A DNA stretch of 64,000 nt. Origin: Runella salmonicolor (GTDB taxonomy: Bacteria > Bacteroidota > Bacteroidia > Cytophagales > Spirosomataceae). Under the pieces are notes generated by a model. That model saw nothing but the letters and a program-made list of their open reading frames with translations. It did not search any database and had not been told where the DNA came from. Position numbers and translations under genes: made by a program. Location: the NCBI RefSeq assembly GCF_024158025.1, contig NZ_JAMZEL010000010.1:1-64000 (forward strand), read 5' to 3'. Positions 44,123 to 52,883 of this stretch are shown piece after piece. Numbering within the stretch: position 1 is the first letter of the stretch; each line of letters starts with the position of its first letter.

Positions 44123-45589
44123 TCAAGCTTTTGTCTGAGTAATCAGCTTCCCGAAATTTTTGTTTACTTTCCGATAAATAAGTCGATTAGAGGGGTCAGG
44201 ATGGTAAGTTTCGGCAAAATGAACACAGTTCTGAACGCCCTTTTCAAGGCTTTCTATTTTTTCTAATGCTTTCATTGCCAACATAATAGCCCCCAAACAC
44301 CCGCTTTCACCACTTTGATTGACTTTTACCGCTATCCCGAAGATATCAGCCAACAATTGCACCCAAAATTTGGATTGCGTAAATCCTCCATTGGCGTGGA
44401 GTATCTGGGTTTTAGAAAGTTGGTTGTCAATGATTTGACGCGTTTGATTCAAGTTTAGCACAATGCCTTCAATCGTGGCGCGCACCAGATGCGCTTGGGT
44501 ATGTTGCCAACTTAAATTCCGATAGCTTCCCCGGGCGTGGGCATCCCAAACGGGCGCTCTTTCTCCCAACAGGTAAGGCACAAAAAGTAAGTCTTCGGCC
44601 CCAGGAGGAGCATTTTCGGCCAAAGCAAGCAGCTCGCTTGGGTCTTTTAATAAGAGGTGTTTTGAAAGCCACTCCAACACATTGCCACCGTTATTGGTCG
44701 GCCCACCCGACACAAAATGGGTCTCGTCAAGCACGTACGTAAAAAGTCGTCTTTTCTCATCACGGGCTGGCGTAGCGGCCGTTTGACGGATGGCTCCGCT
44801 GGTACCGATGGTCAAGGTAGAAACACCTTTGGCCAAAGCCCCCGAGCCCAAATTGGCTAGGCACGCATCGCCTGCGCCGATGACAAAGGGAGTTCCGGAG
44901 CGCAATCCAAGTCTGCGGCAAAGCGAGGGATTCGTCAGTTTTTCGATATGGTACGTGGGCACCGCTTCCGACAATTGCGTGGCCTTGATACCCGTATAAG
45001 CCAATGCCATTTCACTCCATTTTAGGCGGCGGTTGTTCAAAAGCGACGTACCCGAAGCCATCGAATAGTCAATTTGAAACTTCCCAAAAAGGTTAAACCA
45101 AATGTATTCCTTTTGGGATACAAACCGTTGAATACGCTTAAAAAGTTGGGGCTGGGTTTCGCGAAACCAAACCATCTTCGTCAGGGGGGCGTACGGATGG
45201 GCAGGAATGCCCGTATGCGAATATAACTTGGGGAAAATATCGGCTTGTTTAAGGGCGTCGGCTTGGGCTTCGCTGCGATTGTCTGCCCAAAGTACCGACC
45301 GAGTAAGGCGATGATTATGGGCATCCAGTGGAATGACGCTGTGCATGGCCGAGCACAAACTTACGGCCTCTACCGTGGCATTTTTGTGCCGCAACTGCTC
45401 CGTTACCTGCCGAAGTACGTGGACAAAAAGTCGGTATATCTCGTCAGGATTTTGTTCAACAAAACGATTTCGGGGGTGGTACGTCACGCAGGTTCCCGTG
45501 GCGTGGGCCACCACGCTCCCGTTTTCATCAAAGGCTACGGCTTTGACATTGGTGGTGCCGATGTCTACTCCAATCCAAGTACTTTGCAC
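44123..45589 (-). CDS. FGGY family carbohydrate kinase, gluconokinase-like
   Basis: 488 residues, standard for the family. Phosphate-1 motif IGVDIGTTNVKAVAFDENG at the N terminus, VLWADNRSEAQAD, VIGAGDACLANLGSGAL (catalytic Asp in GAGD), TIGTSGAIRQTA and LEWLSKHLL, then GGFTQSKFWVQLLADIFG, the FGGY-like signature near the C terminus. It phosphorylates a sugar or sugar acid with ATP in the cytoplasm; gluconate is the best guess from overall resemblance. It starts 30 bases after the Lrp-type regulator gene and on the same strand, so the two may be cotranscribed. Confidence 0.85.
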   Translation of the reverse strand: MQSTWIGVDIGTTNVKAVAFDENGSVVAHATGTCVTYHPRNRFVEQNPDEIYRLFVHVLRQVTEQLRHKNATVEAVSLCSAMHSVIPLDAHNHRLTRSVLWADNRSEAQADALKQADIFPKLYSHTGIPAHPYAPLTKMVWFRETQPQLFKRIQRFVSQKEYIWFNLFGKFQIDYSMASGTSLLNNRRLKWSEMALAYTGIKATQLSEAVPTYHIEKLTNPSLCRRLGLRSGTPFVIGAGDACLANLGSGALAKGVSTLTIGTSGAIRQTAATPARDEKRRLFTYVLDETHFVSGGPTNNGGNVLEWLSKHLLLKDPSELLALAENAPPGAEDLLFVPYLLGERAPVWDAHARGSYRNLSWQHTQAHLVRATIEGIVLNLNQTRQIIDNQLSKTQILHANGGFTQSKFWVQLLADIFGIAVKVNQSGESGCLGAIMLAMKALEKIESLEKGVQNCVHFAETYHPDPSNRLIYRKVNKNFGKLITQTKA

Positions 45590-45619
45590 AGAGGTAAGGT
45601 TTAGAAAATGGTAAAAAGC

Positions 45620-46081
45620 TCACTCCTCAATGGGGACATTTCGTTTGAAAGCGGCCCCGAAATCAATCAATGATTCGGTTTTCAGTACCCCCGGAATGTG
45701 GTCTATTTTCTCGTAAAGTACGCGCCGCATGTGCTCATTGCTGCGCGCCACAATCCGGATGTACAACGTATATTTACCCGTAATATAATAACACTCCGTC
45801 ACTTCTGGAATTTGCTTGAGCGCTTCAATGATTTTTTCCGAATCGGAATCTTCTTTGAGCATTATGCCAGTAAAAGCTCCCCACTCAAACCCCAATTTAC
45901 GCTCATCGAGCACGACGGTAGTACTTTTCAGAATACCGATGCGTTTGAGTTTCCCAACCCGCTGGTGCACCATTGTGTTAGAAATACCCAGGTCGTCGGC
46001 AATGGCCGAGTAGGCTTTACGCGCATCTCGTTCGAGTTGCTGTAAAATAAGTCGGTCGTATTCGTCTAAGGGCTCTTCCAT
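45620..46081 (-). CDS. Lrp/AsnC family transcriptional regulator
   Basis: 153 residues. Winged helix HTH at the N terminus (DEYDRLILQQLERDARKAYS, then ADDLGISNTMVHQRVGKLKRIGI) and an AsnC-type ligand-binding domain (RAM) with VTECYYITGKYTLYIRIVA. It binds amino acids and DNA as an oligomer. Rather than acting on its neighbours at once, it may control the rocD gene 2.9 kb away, whose promoter holds inverted repeats; this is inference from the known link of Lrp proteins to ornithine and arginine use. Confidence 0.93.
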   Translation of the reverse strand: MEEPLDEYDRLILQQLERDARKAYSAIADDLGISNTMVHQRVGKLKRIGILKSTTVVLDERKLGFEWGAFTGIMLKEDSDSEKIIEALKQIPEVTECYYITGKYTLYIRIVARSNEHMRRVLYEKIDHIPGVLKTESLIDFGAAFKRNVPIEE

Positions 46082-46095
46082 GGGTTATAAAAAAT

Positions 46096-46134
46096 CGTTG
46101 CTTTTTGGAAGAAACACTCCTCCAAAAAGCAACG
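46096..46134 (-). terminator. Terminator of the metalloprotease gene
   Basis: CGTTGCTTTTTGGA (46096-46109), 11-base loop, TCCAAAAAGCAACG (46121-46134), a perfect 14-base stem. On the minus strand ATTTTTTATAACCC follows. It lies 10 bases past the stop codon at 46145. Confidence 0.9.
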
Positions 46135-46144
46135 TTAACAACGA

Positions 46145-48718
46145 TTATTTAGGGTCTAATGCCTTCGTGATGCGGAAAAGACAATCTTGAAGGTGGTATT
46201 TGGTCATTTTATCGGTAGTGGCTGGAATCGCCGCCTGAATCTCACCACGCAGCAGGGTCAAATGCGCCCGCACCATGGTCTGAATATCTCCTTTGCGCGG
46301 GTCGGCCGAAGGTGGCAAAACGGCACCGAATACTTTGGCCGTACCCGTTCCGCCAAACGACGGCACACTTGGCAAGTTGAGCGTTGTAACCATCCGCTCT
46401 ACAAAGATTTTTTGGAGGTTTCGGCGGTGGGTATCAGCAGCTTTACGCGTTTTGAGTTCGGACCAAATACCCGAACGAACATCAGTAAACAATTCGTCTA
46501 ACGTATACGCACCCGTCGTTTTTTCGGTGGCTTCGATGATACGTTGCAGGCGGTCTGCCGCAAAGAGGCTTGTCAAAGTTGCTTCCTGAATTTTTGATAC
46601 AAAATCTACGCCCATATCTGGACGAATACGGCGCATGATGTTGGCATCCAACAACCACGTTGGCGTGGTAAACAGTTGCTGGTTCAGAAACGTAACCGCG
46701 TCTTTCTGGAGTTTTTTAGGCGTAACCTCATAAATCACTCCTTCTTGGTCCATGGTTTTGGGGGTTTCGTAGATTCCACCCACGTACTTGGTCACGTGGC
46801 CCAGATAACGACGGTATTGCGTTACCACTTCGTTGTAGCCCTCTTCAAGCATTTCGTAATCTTCGGCTTCTTCGGAGGTCCATGTCACCAAGTTTGGCAC
46901 AATGCGTTTTAGGTTTTTGATACCGTAGTCACTCGCAAGCATGGCATTATCACCCACATCTTCGTTTTGAGCGCGCGGGTCGTAGGGGTTGGTTTCGGTC
47001 AAGAACCACAAACGGCGGTTGGGCAGGGCTTTTTCTTTGTACCATTTGTTCAAAACCACCTTGTCTTCTTCGGGCGTTTTGGTATCGTAAATAGGCTTGT
47101 AGGCCCATTCAATGGCCCAAATATCGTAATCACCGATGCGAGGGAAGAAATCCGTTACGCCGTCTTCGGGCTGGGCTACGTAGTTAAAACGGGCGTAATC
47201 CATGATGGAAGAAGTGTGTCCGTTTTTACTTGTAAACTCTTTATCACGCAGTTTTTCTACGGGCGTGGCGGTCGATGCGCCGTAGTTGTGGCGCAGGCCA
47301 AGCGTATGTCCTACTTCGTGCGACGACACAAACCGAATCAATTGTCCCATCAACTCATCATCAAATTTATTTTTGCGGGCGCGTGGGTCAGCGGCGGCGG
47401 CTTGGGTCATGTACCATTTTTTCAGGAGTTTCATGACATTGTGGTACCAACCGATGTGGCTTTCCAAGATTTCGCCCGTACGTGGGTCGTGAACGTTGGG
47501 TCCGTAGGCATTTTCAATATCGGAAGCAAAATAACGAATGGCCGAATTGCGGGCGTCTTCAAGGCTGATGGTCGTGTCTTTTTCGTCCAATATTACGCCC
47601 TGAATCGCATTTTTCCAGCCTGCTTTTTCAAACGCCACATTCCAGTCATCAACGCCCATTTTGAGGTATTTACGCCATTTTCCGGGCGTTGCAGAATCAA
47701 TATAATAGATGATTGGCTTTTTAGGCTCAATCAATTCTCCCCGGCGCTGACGCGCTTCGTCTTCTTTATTTTTGGGTTCCAAACGCCACCGCACCACAAA
47801 CGTTTTGTCTTCGGTACGCTGCGAGTTTTCACCGTATACGCGGTAGCCGTTGGCAAAATAACCGACCCGAATGTCAAACAAACGCTGCTTCATCGGCACG
47901 GCAGGAAGCGCAATAAACGACGTATTCAACTCCATCGTGACGGCTCCCGCAATGGAAGAAGCGGGCAAATTGACCGAAGGAATCGGGCTCGGCACGGGCG
48001 AAGCAGGTGTAGGCATCGGCGGAATGGCTCCGTAGGTTTTTACCACTTTAATCTCCGTATTGAGCGGAAACGACTTGATGCTCTGAATGTAGGTACGGTC
48101 GGTCTGAATGGTGGTTAGTTTGTACGCCTGCTTCACCACGGGCGACATAGAAATTACGGCGTTTTCACCTTTGAAGAAATCTGTTACTTCAATCACCACT
48201 GAGGTATCTTTGCGAACAGCCTTGATGTCAAACGCCATCGCAATCGGGTCAACGTTGGAGTTGCGTACGGCCTTATAAATGGGCGAGTTAGCGTCTTCAC
48301 TTACGTTAATATACGCCACAGCACGCATGAAAATTTTGTTTTCAGGCCCCTTCTCAAACCGTACTACTTGGCGATTAAGAAGCTCACCGCCGTAGGCTGG
48401 CAGGCCCACCGAACCCGGTGTAGTACTAGACTGCGACAAGCGCGTTACGGCCATCATTTCTTTGCCCAACAGGGAATCAGGCAATTCAAAAAAGTATTTT
48501 TCATCAATTTTATGGACGATAAATAATCCCTTCGTGGTTTTGCTTTTGTCTGTGATTACTTCTTTATAGGCTTTAGGGCCAGGCTTGGCTGGTGCAGGAG
48601 CCGCAGCGGGAGGCGGAGAAGCAGGAGTAGTCGGGGTTGTGGGTGTGGTAGGTCTTCGGTCTTGCGCAATGGCAGTCAACGCCACAAAAGAAGACAGAAA
48701 TGTCAGGTATTTGAGCAT
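46145..48718 (-). CDS. Zinc-dependent metalloprotease (DUF5117/DUF5118 family)
   Basis: 857 residues from MLKYLTFLSSFVALTAIAQ at 48718; the frame continues to 48787, but the signal peptide fixes the start. A Pro-rich stretch follows, then DUF5118 (AYKEVITDKSKTTKGLFIVH), DUF5117 (YFASDIEN and other motifs) and the zinc site HEVGHTLGLRHNYGAST in the middle, an H-E-x-x-H-x-x-G-x-x-H metzincin motif. It is exported, probably periplasmic or surface-bound. It is divergent from rocD and ends at a strong terminator. Confidence 0.93.
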   Translation of the reverse strand: MLKYLTFLSSFVALTAIAQDRRPTTPTTPTTPASPPPAAAPAPAKPGPKAYKEVITDKSKTTKGLFIVHKIDEKYFFELPDSLLGKEMMAVTRLSQSSTTPGSVGLPAYGGELLNRQVVRFEKGPENKIFMRAVAYINVSEDANSPIYKAVRNSNVDPIAMAFDIKAVRKDTSVVIEVTDFFKGENAVISMSPVVKQAYKLTTIQTDRTYIQSIKSFPLNTEIKVVKTYGAIPPMPTPASPVPSPIPSVNLPASSIAGAVTMELNTSFIALPAVPMKQRLFDIRVGYFANGYRVYGENSQRTEDKTFVVRWRLEPKNKEDEARQRRGELIEPKKPIIYYIDSATPGKWRKYLKMGVDDWNVAFEKAGWKNAIQGVILDEKDTTISLEDARNSAIRYFASDIENAYGPNVHDPRTGEILESHIGWYHNVMKLLKKWYMTQAAAADPRARKNKFDDELMGQLIRFVSSHEVGHTLGLRHNYGASTATPVEKLRDKEFTSKNGHTSSIMDYARFNYVAQPEDGVTDFFPRIGDYDIWAIEWAYKPIYDTKTPEEDKVVLNKWYKEKALPNRRLWFLTETNPYDPRAQNEDVGDNAMLASDYGIKNLKRIVPNLVTWTSEEAEDYEMLEEGYNEVVTQYRRYLGHVTKYVGGIYETPKTMDQEGVIYEVTPKKLQKDAVTFLNQQLFTTPTWLLDANIMRRIRPDMGVDFVSKIQEATLTSLFAADRLQRIIEATEKTTGAYTLDELFTDVRSGIWSELKTRKAADTHRRNLQKIFVERMVTTLNLPSVPSFGGTGTAKVFGAVLPPSADPRKGDIQTMVRAHLTLLRGEIQAAIPATTDKMTKYHLQDCLFRITKALDPK

Positions 48719-48861
48719 GGTTGTAGATTTGTTGATTGACGTTTTACTCGTCAGGTTTTTGGTAAGTGGTTTTTTGAAAATATTCAAGTGTCAAAACAAG
48801 AAAAAAAGCCGCAATGTTTTATAAAAATTGCTTTTAATTTTTACTATTTTAAATAAATATG

Positions 48862-48885
48862 ACTTATTTCTGATTGAAAATAAGT
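48862..48885. promoter_or_regulatory. Inverted repeat upstream of rocD
   Basis: ACTTATTT (48862-48869) and AAATAAGT (48878-48885) with an 8-base spacer. It lies directly upstream of the -7 element of rocD and is a candidate operator. Confidence 0.5.
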
Positions 48886-48892
48886 TATATTT

Positions 48893-48922
48893 TACTTTTG
48901 ACAAATTTGAAAATTGTCAAAA
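48893..48922 (+). promoter_or_regulatory. rocD -7 element overlapped by an inverted repeat
   Basis: TACTTTTG (48893-48900) matches the -7 consensus TAnnTTTG and sits 45 bases from the start codon at 48945. TTTTGACA (48896-48903) and TGTCAAAA (48915-48922), spacer 11, form a perfect inverted repeat that covers half of the -7 element and the predicted transcription start. TGTCAAAA also occurs at about 48789. A protein bound here would block transcription. The binding factor is not known. Confidence 0.55.
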
Positions 48923-48944
48923 AATACAAAATCAATCGACTCCC

Positions 48945-50180
48945 ATGACGGCAGAAATCACCCAATCAGACTATTTAATTGGCCTCGAAAAACGCTACGG
49001 GGCGCACAATTATAAACCTGTTCCTGTCGTGATTGAGCGCGGAGAAGGTATTTTTGTGTGGGACATCGACGGCAAGCGGTATTTCGATTTTTTGTCGGCC
49101 TACAGCGCCGTCAATCAGGGGCATTGCCATCCGCGCATCGTGGAAGCCCTCGTGACCCAAGCCCAAAAACTCACGCTCACGTCGCGCGCATTTCACAACT
49201 CCGTGCTGGGCGAATGTGAAAAATTTCTGTGCGATTATTTTGGCTACGATAAAGTCCTGATGATGAATTCAGGCGCAGAAGGCGGAGAAACTGCCCTCAA
49301 ACTCACCCGCAAATGGGGGTATCTGGTCAAAGGCATTCCCCAAAACGAAGCCAAAACCGTGTATGCCGCTGGCAACTTTTGGGGGCGTACTATGGCCGCG
49401 ATTTCATCCTCTACCGACTCCGACAGTACCGACGATTATGGTCCTTTTTTGCCGGGCTACATCATTATTCCGTACAATGATTTAACGGCGTTGGAACAAA
49501 CCTTTCAGGCTGACCCCAACATTGCGGGTTTTATGGTGGAGCCTATTCAGGGCGAAGCGGGCGTGGTAGTGCCCGACGAGGGCTATCTGCGTGGTGTGCG
49601 TGAACTTTGTACAAAATACAACGTACTTTTTATTGCCGATGAGGTTCAAACGGGACTCGGCCGCACGGGGAAACGCCTCGCCTGCGACCACGAAGATGTA
49701 AAACCCGACATTTTAATTTTGGGAAAGGCGCTTTCGGGCGGTGTGTACCCAGTTTCTTGCGTACTGGCAAGCGACGAAATCATGTTGACCATCAAACCCG
49801 GTCAACACGGCTCGACCTACGGCGGCAACCCACTCGCAGCAGCGGTGACAGTAGCGGCCCTCTCGGTACTTAAAGATGAACATTTAGCCGAAAATGCCGA
49901 GCGATTAGGCGAAGTTTTCCGCGAAAGGATGCGGGAATTACAACATAAAACGGACTTGATTCAGGAAGTACGTGGCAAAGGTCTCCTAAACGCGGTGGTG
50001 ATCAATACTGACGAAGAAAGCCCGCTGGCGTGGCAAATCTGCCTTCAATTAAAAGAAAAAGGCCTGCTGTGCAAGCAAACCCACGGCAATAAAATTCGTT
50101 TTGCGCCTCCCCTCGTCATCACCGAAGCCCAACTCCACGAGGCATGTGACTTGATTGAAGAGGTAATTTTGAGTGTATAG
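48945..50180 (+). CDS. rocD: Ornithine aminotransferase
   Basis: 411 residues, starting at 48945 (MTAEITQSDYLIGLEKRYGA); a further 39 codons are open upstream but cover the promoter. It is a class III PLP aminotransferase: YFDFLSAYSAVNQGHCHPRI, MMNSGAEGGETALKL (PLP phosphate site), FIADEVQTGLGRTG with Asp232, and ILGKALSGGVYPVS with the PLP lysine Lys261. It transfers the delta-amino group of ornithine to 2-oxoglutarate, giving glutamate semialdehyde, in arginine and proline turnover. It ends at a strong shared terminator. Confidence 0.95.
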   Translation: MTAEITQSDYLIGLEKRYGAHNYKPVPVVIERGEGIFVWDIDGKRYFDFLSAYSAVNQGHCHPRIVEALVTQAQKLTLTSRAFHNSVLGECEKFLCDYFGYDKVLMMNSGAEGGETALKLTRKWGYLVKGIPQNEAKTVYAAGNFWGRTMAAISSSTDSDSTDDYGPFLPGYIIIPYNDLTALEQTFQADPNIAGFMVEPIQGEAGVVVPDEGYLRGVRELCTKYNVLFIADEVQTGLGRTGKRLACDHEDVKPDILILGKALSGGVYPVSCVLASDEIMLTIKPGQHGSTYGGNPLAAAVTVAALSVLKDEHLAENAERLGEVFRERMRELQHKTDLIQEVRGKGLLNAVVINTDEESPLAWQICLQLKEKGLLCKQTHGNKIRFAPPLVITEAQLHEACDLIEEVILSV

Positions 50181-50189
50181 AGAATCTTC

Positions 50190-50222
50190 AACGTCGGCGA
50201 GGTTTGAAACCTCGCCGACGTT
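50190..50222. terminator. Shared terminator between rocD and the cryptochrome gene
   Basis: AACGTCGGCGAGGTT (50190-50204), loop TGA, AACCTCGCCGACGTT (50208-50222), a perfect 15-base stem followed on the plus strand by TTTTTTTT. It lies between the two convergent stop codons and belongs to the same palindrome family as 32301-32368. Confidence 0.9.
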
Positions 50223-50227
50223 TTTTT

Positions 50228-51667
50228 TTATTTCCGCAACCACTTACCAGTCTCCACAATCGGTAGCGGATATTTTTTTCCCAGTTGGACACTATACTGG
50301 CTCTGCGCTTCGGGCGTCAACGTCCACACTTTATGGACCGACTCGGCTGGAACGGCAGCCAATTCGGGCAACCACGTTTTTACGTACTCCCCTTTGGCGT
50401 CGTATTTGTTAGCCTGCGTCAGGATATTAAAATAACGATTTTCGCGCGGGTCATTGCCCACCCCCGCCACATAATTCCAGTTCCCCCAATTGCTACACAC
50501 ATCATAGTCAATTAGTTGGCTTTCAAAATAAGCCGCCCCCCACGTCCAATCGACCATTAAATCTTTGGCCAGAAAACTCGCCACATTTTGCCGTCCACGA
50601 TTTGACATGAACCCCGTCCGTTTGAGTTCACGCATGTTGGCGTCGATAAATGGAACACCCGTTTGACCGTTAACCCATTTATCAAACAGCTCACGACGAT
50701 GATTCCACTGTAATTCAAGATTGTATTGAATTCCTGAAGTTTTAAAAAGTCGAGTGCCGTACCTTAGCGCCACAAAGCGGAAATAATCGCGCCAAATTAA
50801 CTCAAAAATGAGCCAATAGGTCGAGTCATTCGCCCCATTTTTGGCTTCATATTTTTTTATTTCCTCATAAATCTGGCGGGGCGACAAACACCCCAAGGCC
50901 AGCCAAGGCGAAAATTTTGATGAGTAATCAGCCCCCAAAAGGCCATTCCGGGTTTCTTTGTAGGATTTTATGAGGCCAGTTTCCCACAGGTAATGATGAA
51001 GACGATGAAGAGCTTCCGTTTCTCCTCCTTTAAACGCCAACGCCGCCCGTTGGTCGGCCTCGGGAAGCTGCGAAAACAAAATCAATTCGTAGATTTCGGG
51101 CATCTTCCCAAACTCCAATCCTTCGGGGATACGCAGCGCCACGGGTTCATGAAAAATCGGACGAATCACCGATTGTCCTTCAACTGCTTTTCTGAATTCA
51201 GTAAACACCGTGGGCAAACGAGACACCCAAAACGGCAAATCACGTGGGTGATAGAGCGTAGAGCCCCAAAAAACCTCAAAATCAATATTATCCACCTTGA
51301 GTTTTTTTGAAAGGGAAGTTTCCACGTCGGTTTCTTCCTGCGTTGCTTCTTTTGCGGTATAGATGGCCGTCACGTCCAAATCACGCGCAAATTCGCTGAT
51401 GACAACCTCAGGCTTACCCAGTCTGATGACCAAATTCGCACCTTTTTTGCGAAGGTTATCGCGAAGATTTTGGACTGATTCAAGCAAAAATTTCGCCCGA
51501 AAAGTACCTGTTTTAGGAATACCGAGCGGGTCTATCTGTTCAAACTGACGTGTATCAAAAACGTACATCGGAATCACTTCGTCGGCGTCCTGAATGGCTT
51601 TTAAAAAGCCTTCGTTATCGTGCAGGCGCAAATCGTTTCGAAACCAATAAATAATGCGTTTGGGCAT
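50228..51667 (-). CDS. DASH-type cryptochrome/photolyase
   Basis: 479 residues. N-terminal photolyase domain (IIYWFRNDLRLHDNEGFLKA, VIPMYVFDTRQF) for the antenna cofactor, then the FAD-binding domain (about 200-475) with GETEALHRLHHYLWETG, GLLGADYSSKFSPWLALGCLSPRQIY, GQTGVPFIDANMRELK, GFMSNRGRQNVASFLAKDL and WNYVAGVGNDPRENRYFN. The VGNDPRENRYF stretch is typical of the DASH group, which repairs cyclobutane pyrimidine dimers mainly in single-stranded DNA using light. It stands alone on the minus strand. Confidence 0.95.
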   Translation of the reverse strand: MPKRIIYWFRNDLRLHDNEGFLKAIQDADEVIPMYVFDTRQFEQIDPLGIPKTGTFRAKFLLESVQNLRDNLRKKGANLVIRLGKPEVVISEFARDLDVTAIYTAKEATQEETDVETSLSKKLKVDNIDFEVFWGSTLYHPRDLPFWVSRLPTVFTEFRKAVEGQSVIRPIFHEPVALRIPEGLEFGKMPEIYELILFSQLPEADQRAALAFKGGETEALHRLHHYLWETGLIKSYKETRNGLLGADYSSKFSPWLALGCLSPRQIYEEIKKYEAKNGANDSTYWLIFELIWRDYFRFVALRYGTRLFKTSGIQYNLELQWNHRRELFDKWVNGQTGVPFIDANMRELKRTGFMSNRGRQNVASFLAKDLMVDWTWGAAYFESQLIDYDVCSNWGNWNYVAGVGNDPRENRYFNILTQANKYDAKGEYVKTWLPELAAVPAESVHKVWTLTPEAQSQYSVQLGKKYPLPIVETGKWLRK

Positions 51668-51698
51668 GGAGGTAAATGATATGTTATTTTCAATACGT

Positions 51699-51706
51699 CA
51701 AAACTA
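51699..51706 (-). promoter_or_regulatory. Candidate -7 element of the cryptochrome gene
   Basis: On the minus strand TAGTTTTG, a full match to TAnnTTTG, 32 bases from the start codon at 51667. No TTTG is found at the -33 distance. Confidence 0.4.
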
Positions 51707-51859
51707 CGCCTATCAGGGATAGATTTAACGAAAACACAAAGAGTTTTTTTGAACAAGTACCAAATTTTATTTCTTAGCGTCCCCCCTTTTATCCAACCCT
51801 TTGAGCATTGAACAAAAGTGGTTTACTTTACAAAACCATCGGTTTATACCATTTTGTTT

Positions 51860-52249
51860 ATGCTATCACTCCAAAATATCCATCACGTCGCCATTATTTG
51901 TCGTGATTATACGCGTTCAAAACATTTTTATACCCAAATCCTTGGCCTTACGGTCGTGGCCGAAACCTACCGCGAAACACGCGATTCGTACAAACTAGAT
52001 TTGGCCGTCAATGGCTTGTATCAGATTGAGCTGTTTTCGTTTCCGAATCCACCCACTCGCCCGTCACGGCCCGAAGCGGCGGGGTTGCGGCATTTGGCGT
52101 TTAGTGTCTTGGATATTGACCAAACCCATGCCTATTTAGAACAAAAAAACGTAGCTTGTGAAGCTATTCGGGTGGATGAGCTGACCCAAAAGAAATTCTT
52201 TTTTATTGCCGACCCCGATGATTTACCGATTGAGTTTTACGAAATTTGA
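51860..52249 (+). CDS. VOC (glyoxalase/bleomycin resistance) family protein
   Basis: 129 residues from MLSLQNIHHVAIICRDYTRS at 51860, chosen because the family starts there; the frame is open back to 51818. The two beta-alpha-beta modules have HHVAIICRDYTRSKHFYTQILG and GLRHLAFSVLDIDQTHAYLE, with metal-type residues His9, Glu in YQIELFSF, His in GLRHLAF and Glu in LPIEFYEI. It resembles YaeR-type VOC proteins. The substrate is unknown. It is followed by engB, 34 bases downstream. Confidence 0.92.
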   Translation: MLSLQNIHHVAIICRDYTRSKHFYTQILGLTVVAETYRETRDSYKLDLAVNGLYQIELFSFPNPPTRPSRPEAAGLRHLAFSVLDIDQTHAYLEQKNVACEAIRVDELTQKKFFFIADPDDLPIEFYEI

Positions 52250-52271
52250 GCAATACCGCCCAGTTTCTTCG

Positions 52272-52279
52272 TAATTTTG
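52272..52279 (+). promoter_or_regulatory. Candidate -7 element close to the engB start
   Basis: TAATTTTG matches TAnnTTTG but ends only 4 bases before the ATG at 52284, so a transcript from here would be almost leaderless. TTTG at 52245-52248 is 23 bases upstream. engB may instead be read from the VOC gene. Confidence 0.3.
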
Positions 52280-52283
52280 TAGC

Positions 52284-52883
52284 ATGAAAATCAAAACGTC
52301 CGTTTTCGTCAAAAGCTCGGCCAACAACGAGCAATGTCCCAAACCCGACCGTCCGGAGTATGCGTTCATTGGACGTTCTAACGTGGGCAAATCGTCGCTA
52401 ATCAACGCCCTCACCGAACGACGCGACCTTGCCAAAACCTCCTCTAAGCCTGGTAAAACCCAAGTAATCAACCACTTTCTAATCAACGACTCTTGGTATT
52501 TGGTTGATTTACCCGGGTATGGCTACGCCAAGGTTTCCCAGGCTGACCGCAAAATCTGGGGCGAAATGATTAATAATTATTTGTTCCAACGCGAAAATCT
52601 GATTTGTACCTTTGTCCTCATCGACAGCCGCATTGAACCCCAAAAAGTGGACTTGGAGTTCATGGAAAAACTCGGTAGCAATGGCGTACCTTTTGCCCTT
52701 ATTTTTACCAAAACAGATAAATTAACTGCCACTCAACTGCAAAATCACCTGTCTGATTATAAAAAGAAGTTACTAGAAACTTGGGACGAACTACCGTTAT
52801 TTTTTGTAACCTCATCGGTGTCGAAACAGGGACGCTTGGATGTTTTGAAACAAATTGATGAATGGAATCAGCTAAAAAAATGA
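52284..52883 (+). CDS. engB: Ribosome biogenesis GTP-binding protein (YihA/YsxC)
   Basis: 199 residues. TrmE-Era-EngA-like GTPase motifs: G1 GRSNVGKSSL (30-39), G2 around KPGKTQ, G3 DLPGYGYAKV, G4 TKTDK and G5 TSSVSKQG. YFVDLPGYG-type and FVLIDSRIEPQKVDLEFMEKL are typical of EngB. It assists assembly of the large ribosomal subunit and is generally essential. Its TGA stop overlaps the ATG of the next gene (ATGA at 52880-52883). Confidence 0.96.
   Translation: MKIKTSVFVKSSANNEQCPKPDRPEYAFIGRSNVGKSSLINALTERRDLAKTSSKPGKTQVINHFLINDSWYLVDLPGYGYAKVSQADRKIWGEMINNYLFQRENLICTFVLIDSRIEPQKVDLEFMEKLGSNGVPFALIFTKTDKLTATQLQNHLSDYKKKLLETWDELPLFFVTSSVSKQGRLDVLKQIDEWNQLKK

Noticed and set aside
46967..48118. 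383-residue plus-strand frame
   Set aside because: Long but antisense to the metalloprotease gene with its HEVGHTLGLRH motif; codon bias of the other strand explains it.
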